64,000 nucleotides of DNA, taken from contig CAVRGT010000003.1 of NCBI GenBank assembly GCA_963720805.1, positions 124,001 through 188,000 on the forward strand, read 5' to 3'. How positions within the stretch are numbered: the stretch's first letter is position 1; each line of letters opens with the position of its first letter. The DNA is from VRUE01 sp963720805 (GTDB lineage Bacteria > Actinomycetota > Thermoleophilia > Solirubrobacterales > 70-9). The translations under genes and the position numbers were made by a program. This document shows positions 44,987 through 52,893 of this stretch, piece by piece. Under the pieces are notes generated by a model. It worked only from the letters and a program-made list of their open reading frames with translations, was not told the DNA's origin and searched no databases.

Positions 44987-46495
44987 TCAGGCCCAATCCG
45001 GCTGTTCGCAGGCGAGCTCGACGGCGCGGAAGACCGCCCTCGCCTTGTTGACCGACTCGTTGTACTCGTAGGCGGGCTTGGCGTCGGCGACGGTGCCGCC
45101 GCCCGCCTGGACGTGGATCTGGCCGTCCTTGACGACGACGGTGCGGATGTGGATCGCGGTGTCGAGGTCGCCGTTCCAGGAGAGGTAGCCGATCGCGCCG
45201 CCGTAGGAGCAGCGCTTGACCTTCTCCAGCTCGTCGATGATCTGCATCGCTCGAACCTTGGGCGCGCCCGACAGCGTGCCGGCGGGCAGGGCCGAGCGCA
45301 GCACGTCCATCGCGCCGACGTCCTCGCGCAGCGTCCCGGAGACCTGGCTGACGATGTGCAGCACGTGCGAGTAGGTCTCGACCACCATCAGCTCGTCGAC
45401 CGAGACCGAGCCGTACTCGCAGACCCGGCCGAGGTCGTTGCGGCCGAGGTCGACCAGCATCACGTGCTCGGCCCGCTCCTTGGGGTCGTTGACAAGGCGC
45501 TCGGCGAGGCGGCGGTCCTCCTCCTCGTCGGAGCCACGCGGATAGGTGCCGGCGATCGGCCGCGTCTCGACCGTGCGGCCCGTGACTTTGACCAGCGGCT
45601 CGGGCGAGGCGCCGGCAATCTGGAAGTCGCCGAACTCAAGGAAGTACATGTAGGGCGAGGGGTTGACCGCGCGCAGGCCGCGGTAGATCGAGAAGGCCTC
45701 GACCGGGGCGGGCGCCGAAAAGCGCTGCGAGGGAACGACCTGGAAGGCGTCACCGGCGTGGACGTAGGTGACGATCCGCGCCACCGCCGCTTCGAACTCC
45801 TCGCGCTCCATGTTGGAGCTGAACTCGGGGGGCTCGACGATGGCAGGGCTCTCCGGCGCCGGAACCGCGCCGCGCAGGCGACGACGCGCCTCGGAGATCT
45901 CGGCGGCGGCGCGCTCGTAGGCGGCGTCGATGCCGCCCTCGTCATCGGCGAAGGCACAGGCCATGATCGTCAGCTCGTGACGCAGGTGGTCGAAGACGAG
46001 CAGCAGGTCGGTGACCATCAGCGCCATATCCGGCAGGCCGAGCGGGTCCGGGTTGGGCGGGCCGAGCGGCTCGACCGTGCGCACCAGGTCGTAGCCGAAG
46101 AAACCGACCGCGCCGCCGCTGAAGGGAGGCAGGCCCTCTACCGGCGCCGGCCGGAAGCGGGCCAGGTACTCGGCGACGGCGGCGTAGGGATCGGCGACCT
46201 CGCGATCGCCCGCCTCGGACTCGGAGAGCACGCCGTCGCTCCAGCGCAAGACCGAGCGGGGGCGGAAGCCGACGAAGGAGTAGCGGCCGACCTGGCCCTG
46301 CTCGGCCGACTCGAGCAGGAAGCAGGGCGCCCCCTCGGGCTCCCCCGCGCGCAGCTTGAGGAAGGCCGAGACCGGCGTCTCGCAGTCGTCGAGGAAGCGG
46401 GCGCAGACGGGCACGACGTTGCCCTGCTCGGCCAGCTCACGCGCCCGCTCGAGGCTCGGCTCGAGCCGCAGCTCGGAATCAGCGGCGACGGCCAT
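44987..46495 (-). CDS. trpE: Anthranilate synthase component I
   Basis: TrpE makes anthranilate from chorismate. The 502-residue protein has the tryptophan feedback site FLLESAEQGQVGRYSFVG in the N-terminal part, and the chorismate-binding part with QVVPSQRFS, IAGASPEPLVKV, TRPIAGTYPRGSDEEED, LVDLGRNDLGRVCEYGSV and AGTLSGAPKVRAMQIIDELE. The kept LLES motif implies inhibition by tryptophan. It overlaps hisIE by 17 bases and starts the tryptophan run. Confidence 0.97.
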   Translation of the reverse strand: MAVAADSELRLEPSLERARELAEQGNVVPVCARFLDDCETPVSAFLKLRAGEPEGAPCFLLESAEQGQVGRYSFVGFRPRSVLRWSDGVLSESEAGDREVADPYAAVAEYLARFRPAPVEGLPPFSGGAVGFFGYDLVRTVEPLGPPNPDPLGLPDMALMVTDLLLVFDHLRHELTIMACAFADDEGGIDAAYERAAAEISEARRRLRGAVPAPESPAIVEPPEFSSNMEREEFEAAVARIVTYVHAGDAFQVVPSQRFSAPAPVEAFSIYRGLRAVNPSPYMYFLEFGDFQIAGASPEPLVKVTGRTVETRPIAGTYPRGSDEEEDRRLAERLVNDPKERAEHVMLVDLGRNDLGRVCEYGSVSVDELMVVETYSHVLHIVSQVSGTLREDVGAMDVLRSALPAGTLSGAPKVRAMQIIDELEKVKRCSYGGAIGYLSWNGDLDTAIHIRTVVVKDGQIHVQAGGGTVADAKPAYEYNESVNKARAVFRAVELACEQPDWA

Positions 46496-47087
46496 TGAGC
46501 ACTTCCATCGCGGCGGCCTGCGGGACTTTGCGCGAGGCGATCAGCACAGCGAGGTGGTAGAGCAGGTCGGCGGCCTCTTCGGCGACCCGCTCATCGCTCT
46601 CCTCGCGGACGGCGCGGACGACCTCCTCGGCCTCCTCCTCGACCTTCTCGCCGATCAGCTTCGGGTCATCGAGCAGCTCGACCGTATAGCTGCCCTCGGG
46701 CCGCTCGGCAGCACGGCTGAGCAGCGTCCGCTCCAGCGCCGCCAGCGCCTCGTGCGGGACCGGCGCGGGCTCGCCGTCAAGGGCACGGTAGAAGCAGCTT
46801 CTCTCTCCGGTGTGGCAGGCGGGCCCGGTCGGCTCGACCAGCGCAACGATTGCGTCCCCATCGCAGTCGTAACGCAGCTCTCGCAACTTCAACACGTTCC
46901 CCGACGTTTCGCCCTTCCTCCAGATCTCCTCCCGCGAGCGACTGTAGAAGTGCAGCTCCCCGGTCTCAACCGTCAGCCGCAACGACTCCTCGTTGGCATA
47001 AGCCAACGTCAGCACCTCACCCGTGCCCTGGTCCTGCGCCACAACGGGGATCAACCCCCGTTCGTCAAATGTCAGCTCACTGAACAT
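46479..47087 (-). CDS. hisIE: Bifunctional phosphoribosyl-AMP cyclohydrolase / phosphoribosyl-ATP pyrophosphatase
   Basis: Steps two and three of histidine synthesis in one 202-residue chain. The HisI part holds ELHFYSRSREEIWRKGETSG, LRYDCDGDAIVALVEPTGPA, and metal ligands in CHTGERSCF. The HisE part holds KVEEEAEEVVRAVREESDER then VAEEAADLLYHLAVLI. ATG 47087 starts MFSELTFDERGLIPVV; the frame stays open upstream only through a palindrome. Most actinobacteria have separate hisI and hisE, so the fusion is a lineage hint. It is the only his gene here, coupled to trpE. Confidence 0.94.
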   Translation of the reverse strand: MFSELTFDERGLIPVVAQDQGTGEVLTLAYANEESLRLTVETGELHFYSRSREEIWRKGETSGNVLKLRELRYDCDGDAIVALVEPTGPACHTGERSCFYRALDGEPAPVPHEALAALERTLLSRAAERPEGSYTVELLDDPKLIGEKVEEEAEEVVRAVREESDERVAEEAADLLYHLAVLIASRKVPQAAAMEVLNGRRR

Positions 47088-47106
47088 CGGCTCCAATCGT
47101 ATGCGA

Positions 47107-47193
47107 GAGATGGGGATGCCCTCGACCGGGCGGATACTCAAAGTGCCGAGCTAATTAGCTCAGCACTTGGTCGGGCGAGGGCATCCCCATCTC
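47107..47193. repeat. Two-tier palindrome between era and hisIE
   Basis: Outer arms of 18 bases (47107-47124, GAGATGGGGATGCCCTCG, with 47176-47193) enclose an inner hairpin in which AAGTGC, GAGCTAATTAGCTC and GCACTT pair with one mismatch. It fills nearly the whole gap between the two minus-strand genes. Same style as the other arm-type palindromes but no shared loop. Confidence 0.75.
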
Positions 47194-47195
47194 CC

Positions 47196-48088
47196 TCATT
47201 CGATTCCCAGCCGATCCAGCAGATCCTCATCCCGGCGCCAGTGGCTACGCACCCGGATCTTGAGGTCAAGGTGAACCTTGGCCCCAGCTCGGCTTCGAGC
47301 GAGCGGCGGGCGCCGCTGCCGATCTCCCCCACCTTGGCGCCCCCCTTGCCGATCAGGATCCGCTTCTGGGACTCGGTCTCGGCCCAAACCTCGGCCCCGA
47401 CCGTGACCAGACCGTCCTCGCGCTCGCCGATCTCCTTGACCTTGACCTCGACCGAGTGCGGGATCTCGTCGCGGGTGCGGTTGAGCACCTGCTCGCGAAT
47501 CAGCTCGGCCAAGAGCAGCTCGCTCGACTGGTCGCTGTGGTCCTCGGGTGGATAGAGATAGTGGCCCTCGGGCATCAGCTCCGCCATGCGCTCCACCAGC
47601 ACATCGACTCCCTCACCGGTGCGGGCGCTGATCGGAAAGACCTCGTCGACGCCGCCCAGCTCGGCGGCCTCAGACAGCACCGGAACGAGCTCGTTCGGCC
47701 CGAGCTGATCGGCCTTGTTCACGGCGCAGATGATCGGCAGCTTCGCCCCCGCGCCGAGCAGGGCACGGGCGATGAAGCGATCGCCGGGACCGACTCCCTC
47801 CTCGCCGTTGATCACGATCAGGGCGAGATCGGAATCGGCCAGCTCGCGCTCGACCCGCTTCTGCATCCGCTCGGTGAGCACGTCGCGGGGACGCTGCACG
47901 CCGGGCAGGTCGACGAGGACGAGCTGGCGCTCGGCGCTCGTGTCGGTGTGAATTCCCCTGATCGCCCGCCGGGTCGTCTGCGGCCGCATCGAGACGATCG
48001 CGACGTGACTGCCGACGATCTGGTTGACCAGGGTCGACTTGCCGACGTTGGGCCGGCCGGCGAGGCCGACGAAACCGGAGCGGCTCAC
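47196..48088 (-). CDS. era: GTPase Era with a single-base shift before the KH-domain end
   Basis: Era binds 16S rRNA near its 3' end and helps 30S assembly. The G domain is intact: GRPNVGKSTLVNQIVG, DLPGVQRPRD, NKADQ. The KH-domain motif GKGGAKVGEIG is also in frame. After SLEAELG the frame breaks: the correct end (AKVHLDLKIRVRSHWRRDED and a final LLDRLGIE) is in the next frame, restored by adding one G near 47284. Without the repair the protein would end in 35 unrelated residues running into the palindrome. Era is nearly essential, so a sequence error is likely. Start overlaps the ybeY stop by four bases. Confidence 0.93.
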
Positions 48089-48450
48089 GCGAGCCCCGCC
48101 AGCACGCTCGCCTGCAGGGCGAGCATCTCGCCCGTATCAGTCTCGTGGTCATAGCCGCAGAGGTGGAGGACGCCGTGGACAGCGGCCTCGGTGACGTCGG
48201 CGCAGTGCTCCGGGCAGATTGCGACGTCGCCTAGCTCGCGCGGCCCCGCGGTCGGACCCGTTTCGTCGATTGGGAAGGCGAGAACGTCGGTGGGCGCGTC
48301 CTTTCCCCGATGCTCGCGGTTGAGCTCCTGGATCCGCGCGGCATCGACCAGCTCAACCGCGAGGTGGCCGTCCTCGACACCCGCGGCGGCGAGGGCACCG
48401 GCAACGGGCCCTTGCAGGTCGACCGGCACGTCAGCGAGGTCGAGGCTCAA
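48085..48450 (-). CDS. ybeY: Endoribonuclease YbeY (16S rRNA maturation)
   Basis: A 121-residue zinc RNase needed for 16S rRNA 3' end maturation and ribosome quality control. The zinc motif HxxxHxxxxxH is HGVLHLCGYDH, preceded by ELNREHRGKDAPTDVLAFPI. It overlaps phoH upstream and era downstream by four bases each, the classic phoH-ybeY-era order. Confidence 0.95.
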   Translation of the reverse strand: MSLDLADVPVDLQGPVAGALAAAGVEDGHLAVELVDAARIQELNREHRGKDAPTDVLAFPIDETGPTAGPRELGDVAICPEHCADVTEAAVHGVLHLCGYDHETDTGEMLALQASVLAGLA

Positions 48451-49439
48451 GAGCGCGGGGTCGGCCCGTGTTCGGCCCGCGCCGCGCGCTCGCGGCTGCC
48501 GTGCTCGTCGTAGGCGGCGACGATGCGCTGGACCAGCTTGTGCCGGACCACGTCCTCGCCGCCAAAGTTGACGAAGCCGATGTCTTTGACGTCGTCGAGG
48601 ATGTCGCGCACGACGACCAAGCCGGAGCGCTGGTCGGTCGGCAGGTCGATCTGAGTGACGTCGCCGGTCACCACCATGCGCGAGTTGAAGCCGAGCCGGG
48701 TGAGGAACATCTTCATCTGCTCGGGACTGGTGTTCTGCGCCTCGTCGAGGATTACAAAGGAATCATTAAGCGTTCTTCCGCGCATAAAAGCGAGCGGCGC
48801 GACCTCGATCACGCCACGCTCGAAGTAGCCGTTGACCCGGTCGGGGTCGAGCATGTCGAAGAGAGCGTCGAAGAGTGGCCGCAGGTAGGGGTCGACCTTG
48901 GCCTGGATGTCACCCGGCAGGAAGCCGAGCCGCTCGCCCGCCTCGACCGCGGGCCGGGTGAGGATGATCCGCTGCACCTGGCGTTCGGCCAGCGCCGCGG
49001 CAGCCATCGCCACCGCGAGAAAGGTCTTGCCGGTGCCCGCCGGGCCGACGCCGAAGGTGATCGTCTGGTCGCGGATCGCGTCGACGTAGCGCTTCTGGTT
49101 GAGCGTCTTCGGCGCCACCTTGGTGTTGCGGTGGCGCCAGACCACGTCGTCGAGGATCTCCGCCGGGCTCTCGTCGGCATCGAGCGCGCCGGTGACGGCT
49201 TCGATCGCCCCCGGCGCCACCTCGTGGCCCTGCTCGATCAGCTCGACCAGCTCGTCGACAACCGTCGCCGCCGCCTGCACGTCATCGGGTTCGCCGTCGA
49301 GGGTGAGCACGTTGCCGCGCAGGTGAAAGTTGCAGTCGAGGTGCCCGCGCAGCTCGCGCAGCACCGCGTCCTCGGAGCCCGCCAGCTCGGCGGCGACCGT
49401 GTTGTCGAGGGTCAGCTGCCTACGCGCCAAGCCGCTCAC
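48447..49439 (-). CDS. PhoH-family ATPase (PhoH-like, ybeZ type)
   Basis: A 330-residue protein with an N-terminal KH-like segment (LRGHLDCNFHLRGNVLTLDG) and a P-loop domain: GPAGTGKTFLAVAMAAAAL, ILTRPAVEAGERLGFLPGD, FVILDEAQNTSPEQMKMFLT. PhoH-like ATPases work with YbeY on rRNA. GTG 49439 was chosen; it overlaps the yqeY 3' end by 20 bases (TTG 49433 is also possible, and an upstream start gives a longer overlap). Confidence 0.93.
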   Translation of the reverse strand: MSGLARRQLTLDNTVAAELAGSEDAVLRELRGHLDCNFHLRGNVLTLDGEPDDVQAAATVVDELVELIEQGHEVAPGAIEAVTGALDADESPAEILDDVVWRHRNTKVAPKTLNQKRYVDAIRDQTITFGVGPAGTGKTFLAVAMAAAALAERQVQRIILTRPAVEAGERLGFLPGDIQAKVDPYLRPLFDALFDMLDPDRVNGYFERGVIEVAPLAFMRGRTLNDSFVILDEAQNTSPEQMKMFLTRLGFNSRMVVTGDVTQIDLPTDQRSGLVVVRDILDDVKDIGFVNFGGEDVVRHKLVQRIVAAYDEHGSRERAARAEHGPTPRS

Positions 49440-49851
49440 GCACCGCCGCGCTGACCCGCTTGCCGTCGGCACGCCCGCCCAGCTTTGGCATCAGGGCCGC
49501 CATCACCTGACCCATCTGCTTCTGCTCGCTCGCACCCGTCTCGCTGATCGCGGCATCGACCAGCTCGCTCAACTCCTCCTCGGAGAGCTGTTGCGGCAGG
49601 TAGGCCTCGATCAGCTCCGCCTCGAAGCGCTCGGCGCCCGCCTGCTCGTCCCGCCCCGCCTCGGCGTAGGCATCGGCAGCCTCGGCCCGCTTCTTGCGCT
49701 CGCGCTGGAGCACCGCTACCTCGTCGCCCTCGCCGAGCTTGGCGTCCTTCTGCAGTGAGTCGACGATCATCCGCAGGGCGCCCGCGCGCTTGCGGTCGCC
49801 CGCCTTCATCGCGGTGCGCACATCTGCCTGAACCTGCTCGAGAACGCTCAT
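49420..49851 (-). CDS. GatB/YqeY domain protein
   Basis: A 143-residue helical protein of the YqeY family: VRTAMKAGDRKRAGALRMIV at the start, then AYLPQQLSEEELSELVDAAI and QMGQVMAALMPKLGGRADGK at the end. The domain resembles the tRNA-binding tail of GatB, but the free-standing protein has no settled role. It lies five bases after vapC and overlaps phoH. Confidence 0.92.
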   Translation of the reverse strand: MSVLEQVQADVRTAMKAGDRKRAGALRMIVDSLQKDAKLGEGDEVAVLQRERKKRAEAADAYAEAGRDEQAGAERFEAELIEAYLPQQLSEEELSELVDAAISETGASEQKQMGQVMAALMPKLGGRADGKRVSAAVRERLGA

Positions 49852-49856
49852 CCGGT

Positions 49857-50261
49857 CTAAGGGTAGTCGGCGGCGTCGGGCGCCACGGCGAGCCCCTTGG
49901 AGACCAGATCGGCGATGTTGGTGCTGACCAGGGTCCAGCCGTGACGACGCGCTGCGGCCACGTATGCGGCGTCATAGGCGGTGAGACCGTGCTCCGCGGC
50001 GACCTCAAGCGCAGTGTCGATCAGCTTCGGGTCGACCGCGACCATTGAGTCGGCGCACCGCTCAACCACAAGCCGGCACAGTTCGACGGCCTCATGACGC
50101 TTGCCCTGCCGGGCCCCGAGACCGTTCGCAACCTCATAAAGGGTCAGATCCAGCGCCGCGACCGGACAGGCGGCATCGACAACAAGGGCTCGAGCGGTGT
50201 CGGAGTACCGATCCGTGCGCACCTTTGCCGCGATCCAGACGCTCGCATCGATAAGGAACAC
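49857..50261 (-). CDS. vapC: VapC-type PIN-domain toxin
   Basis: A 134-residue PIN ribonuclease. The acidic metal site is built from D5 (LIDASVWIA), E43 (LYEVANGLG), D97 (TAYDAAYVA) and D117 (STNIADLV). VapC toxins cleave tRNA or rRNA when free. GTG 50261 follows the vapB stop by two bases, the usual antitoxin-first operon. The pair sits directly upstream of yqeY-phoH-ybeY-era. Confidence 0.9.
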   Translation of the reverse strand: MFLIDASVWIAAKVRTDRYSDTARALVVDAACPVAALDLTLYEVANGLGARQGKRHEAVELCRLVVERCADSMVAVDPKLIDTALEVAAEHGLTAYDAAYVAAARRHGWTLVSTNIADLVSKGLAVAPDAADYP

Positions 50262-50263
50262 GG

Positions 50264-50491
50264 CTAGTGAGATTCGCGGTCTTCGCGGATCAACTGAGCC
50301 GCGCTTACCTCGAGGTCTATGGGGGGACCGAGGAGGTCTTCGAACTCCTTGCGCCGTCGTGCGCTCTCCGAATCAAGCTCACGCTCAGCCAGCCGCTGAA
50401 GAAGACCGCTGCGGGTCTCGCGATTGGCCCGGGCCCGAGCGTCGAGCCGCTCGAGCAAGTTGTCGGGAATGGAGATCATCACCTTTGCCAC
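50264..50491 (-). CDS. vapB: VapB-type antitoxin
   Basis: A 75-residue protein beginning VAKVMISIPDNLLERLDARA, a ribbon-helix-helix (CopG-like) DNA-binding start, followed by RETRSGLLQRLAERELD and an acidic C-terminus (LIREDRESH) that would cover the VapC site. GTG 50491 or ATG 50479 are the likely starts; more upstream ATGs would place the operator inside the gene. It presumably represses its own operon together with VapC. Confidence 0.85.
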   Translation of the reverse strand: MAKVMISIPDNLLERLDARARANRETRSGLLQRLAERELDSESARRRKEFEDLLGPPIDLEVSAAQLIREDRESH

Positions 50492-50498
50492 GGGATGA

Positions 50499-50506
50499 GT
50501 ATATAC
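50499..50506. promoter_or_regulatory. Palindrome ahead of vapB, probable operator
   Basis: GTATATAC is a perfect 8-base palindrome, A/T-rich in very GC-rich DNA, seven bases before the vapB GTG. RHH antitoxins bind short palindromes at this place. It may overlap the -10 region. No other site is visible. Confidence 0.4.
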
Positions 50507-50609
50507 GGTATTGCTAAGAGCAGTTGTCGTCATGCCTCGAACCGTGGCAGGGCGAGACACACGCGTGGGTCACATGGGTGCCGAAACGGTCAAATCCGAC
50601 GCGCGAGAC

Positions 50610-51404
50610 TCAGCCGACGGCGATCTTGACCCGCTCGACATCCCCCAGCGGCATCTGCAGGAAGCGGGTGCCGAGGTCGCGGAAGGAGTCGACATCCCCG
50701 GTGCAGAGGAAGCGGTAGTTGCCTTCACAGTTGGGAGCGCGGGCGATGCCGCGACGCTCGAGCGTGCGCTGAACGGCGGCGGCAACCGCGTGGCCGCCGC
50801 TGACCAGGCGCACGTCCCGACCGAGGATCCGCTGCAGCATCGGCGCCACCAGCGGGTAGTGGGTGCAGCCGAGGATCAGGGTGTCGACCTCGGCCCGCTT
50901 CAGCGGCGTGCAATAGCCGCGCGCCATCTCGAGCACGCCCTGGTCGAATGGCGAGCCGTCCTGGATGAACGGGGCCAGGTCGGGCGCCTCGACTTCGGTC
51001 ACCTCGAGCGCACGCCCCTGACCTTCGAGCGCCCGCCGGTAGGAGCCGCTGGCGACCGTATTCGGCGTCGCCAGGACCCCGACCTTGCCGCTGTCGGTGA
51101 TCGCGGCGGCAATCTCCGCCTGCGGCTCGACCACGGGAACGACCTCGACCCCGTGCCGAGTTCCCACCGCTCTCGCCACGTCCTCGCCGATCGCCGTCGC
51201 CGTGTTGCAAGCGATCACCAGCAGCTTTGCGCGGCCGCCGAGCAGCGTCTCCGCGATCGCCTCGATTCGTGTCCGCAGCTCAACCGGATCCTTGGTCCCG
51301 TAGGGGAACCAAGCGGTGTCGCCGAGGTAGACGAAGTCCTCCTCGGAGAGCGAGACGAGGCACTCGTGCAGAACGGTGAGGCCGCCGACTCCCGAATCGA
51401 ACAT
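50610..51404 (-). CDS. murI: Glutamate racemase
   Basis: MurI makes D-glutamate for peptidoglycan. The 264-residue protein starts MFDSGVGGLTVLHECL; the two catalytic cysteines are in VIACNTATA and LGCTHYPL, with the GDTAWFPYG substrate loop between. About 6-8 residues usual before FDSGVGG are missing from the ATG start. The frame is open upstream but offers no ATG/GTG/TTG. The start is therefore a little uncertain. Confidence 0.95.
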   Translation of the reverse strand: MFDSGVGGLTVLHECLVSLSEEDFVYLGDTAWFPYGTKDPVELRTRIEAIAETLLGGRAKLLVIACNTATAIGEDVARAVGTRHGVEVVPVVEPQAEIAAAITDSGKVGVLATPNTVASGSYRRALEGQGRALEVTEVEAPDLAPFIQDGSPFDQGVLEMARGYCTPLKRAEVDTLILGCTHYPLVAPMLQRILGRDVRLVSGGHAVAAAVQRTLERRGIARAPNCEGNYRFLCTGDVDSFRDLGTRFLQMPLGDVERVKIAVG

Positions 51405-51462
51405 CGCGATCGGCAGCGATGAATCGAGCGCGCTTCCGCTTGCGGGCCGGTCCGTCAGAGCT

Positions 51463-51948
51463 CTACAGGAAGGGCTTGTAGGCCATGAAGAAGACCGTCA
51501 CGACCACGATCAGTCCGGCCAGCCCTCCCACCTTGCTGAGCCTTTCGCTGACCGCGTTGAACTCATCGCTTAGCGTATCGCCGGCCTTCAGGTCGCGTTC
51601 GGCCAACTCCCTCGCCTTGCGCGTCTGCGGCTTGAAGAAGGCACCCTGAAGGGCAAAGAGCGAGATGATCGCCAAGTACCCGACGCTGATGAATGCCGCA
51701 CTGGCATCCCAGTCGCCATCGGTCTGCAGGTATATGCCCGCCACCAGCAGAACGATCATTCCGGGAGTGACCAGATAGCGATCGACCTTCTGCACACCGG
51801 CAATGATTGCCGGCGTCGCGCGGGGGAACTGTGGCGCGACCGAGAAGAAGAACCCGTAGCCGAAGGTCGGCCCGAACGCGAGCACAACCGCGAGGATGTG
51901 CAGGAAGAGGGCAATCTTGTAGCCGGGGCTGACGATCGTCGCGAGCAT
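51463..51948 (-). CDS. Integral membrane protein of unknown function
   Basis: A 161-residue protein with four membrane segments (IALFLHILAVVLAFGPTFGY, MIVLLVAGIYLQ, AAFISVGYLAIISLFALQ, VGGLAGLIVVVTVFFMAY). FLHILAVVLAFGPTFGYGF resembles DUF2269-type membrane proteins, some of which may be haem-linked. A charged cytoplasmic loop (RKARELAERDLKAGD) lies between segments three and four. It is 48 bases upstream of prmA on its strand's far side and 58 bases before murI. Function unknown. Confidence 0.75.
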   Translation of the reverse strand: MLATIVSPGYKIALFLHILAVVLAFGPTFGYGFFFSVAPQFPRATPAIIAGVQKVDRYLVTPGMIVLLVAGIYLQTDGDWDASAAFISVGYLAIISLFALQGAFFKPQTRKARELAERDLKAGDTLSDEFNAVSERLSKVGGLAGLIVVVTVFFMAYKPFL

Positions 51949-51996
51949 CGTCGGGAAACATAGCGGCGCATACGGCGGGTGTGGCGAGTTACCCGT

Positions 51997-52893
51997 CTAT
52001 TTCACGGGAAAGTCGCCAAGCCCCCGGAGCAGAAGCGCGGCCCAGTCTCCTTGCAAGCGGCGATCCGCCTCCTCGAAGCCGATGGGAGCGAAGGCGGCCG
52101 CGGTCTCCTCGAGCTCGCTCGGGAGGAGGCCGGAGAGGATGAGCGTTGCGGGAGTCGGGAGAGGGTCTCCCGGAACAACAGCGGGGAGGTTCCGGGAGAC
52201 CCTCTCCCGACTCCCGTCACCGTTGAGTTGCTCCGCGACCACCTTCAGCACCGGCGCGGTCATGTTGGCCACCACGGTCGGTGCCAGCTCGGGAAGGCCC
52301 TCGCGGAGGTTGCGGCGCTCGAGTTCGATCGAGACCCTGTTGGCCTCGGCGTTTGCAGCCGCTGCCTCAATCGAAGGTTGCTCATGGTCGTAGCCACTCA
52401 CCGGGTCCCAGCCGAGCTTTGCGGCGGCGATTGCGAGCACGCCTGAGCCAGTGCCAAGATCCGTGAGCGGCCCTTCCGCCTCCCCCGCCTGCTCAAGCTC
52501 CAACAACAGTTCGAGGCAGAGCCGGGTCGTCGGGTGGGCGCCCGTGCCGAAGGCCTGGCCGGGGTCGACAACCAGATCGATCGCTCCCTCGCGCGGCTCC
52601 TCCCAGGAGGGCCGCAGCCAGAGCCGCTCGCCGACCAGCAGCGGCTTGTGGAAGTCCTGCCAGCGGTCGGCCCAGTCGTCGGGGACCTCGGTCGAGACCA
52701 CCTCGACCAGGCCATCGCCCGCGGCGACCTCGATTTCCCCCAGCTCGGGCAGCTCCCCCGCGCCGCCGTAGATTGCGTACTCGACGTAGCCGGGCCCATG
52801 CTCCTCCTCGACCCCATTCGGCGCCAGCACTGTCAGCTCGGCGAGGACGATCTCGGCCTGCTCGGGCGCGCAGCGGACCGCGAGGCGGATCAA
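51997..52893 (-). CDS. prmA: Ribosomal protein L11 methyltransferase with a palindrome-encoded insert
   Basis: PrmA trimethylates L11. The 298-residue protein has the L11-binding N-terminal domain, then FGTGAHPTTRLCLELLLELE, SAM motif DLGTGSGVLAIAAAKLGWDP (145-164) and VVANMTAPVLKVVAEQL. Residues 227-248 (RERVSRNLPAVVPGDPLPTP) are encoded by a perfect 27-base inverted repeat (52150-52215). They are an extra piece between PVLKVVAEQL and LILSGLLPSE, which are normally close together. The insert keeps frame and lies in a loop, so the enzyme may still work. ATG 52893 overlaps the dnaJ-like stop. Confidence 0.92.
   Translation of the reverse strand: MIRLAVRCAPEQAEIVLAELTVLAPNGVEEEHGPGYVEYAIYGGAGELPELGEIEVAAGDGLVEVVSTEVPDDWADRWQDFHKPLLVGERLWLRPSWEEPREGAIDLVVDPGQAFGTGAHPTTRLCLELLLELEQAGEAEGPLTDLGTGSGVLAIAAAKLGWDPVSGYDHEQPSIEAAAANAEANRVSIELERRNLREGLPELAPTVVANMTAPVLKVVAEQLNGDGSRERVSRNLPAVVPGDPLPTPATLILSGLLPSELEETAAAFAPIGFEEADRRLQGDWAALLLRGLGDFPVK
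52150..52215. repeat. Perfect palindrome inside prmA
   Basis: GGGAGTCGGGAGAGGGTCTC plus CCGGAAC (52150-52176) is exactly complementary to 52189-52215; the loop is 12 bases (AACAGCGGGGAG). Read on the minus strand it adds 22 codons to prmA in frame. Layout (long perfect arms, short loop) is like the family-2 elements, but the loop differs. Confidence 0.88.

Noticed and set aside
45113..46498. A 461-codon open frame on the plus strand opposite trpE, with similar long frames opposite uvrA, uvrB, polA and lepA
   Set aside because: In GC-rich DNA the antisense of a real gene stays open. Composition is Asp/Arg/Val/Leu-rich without domains, and the opposite strand holds a clear family member.
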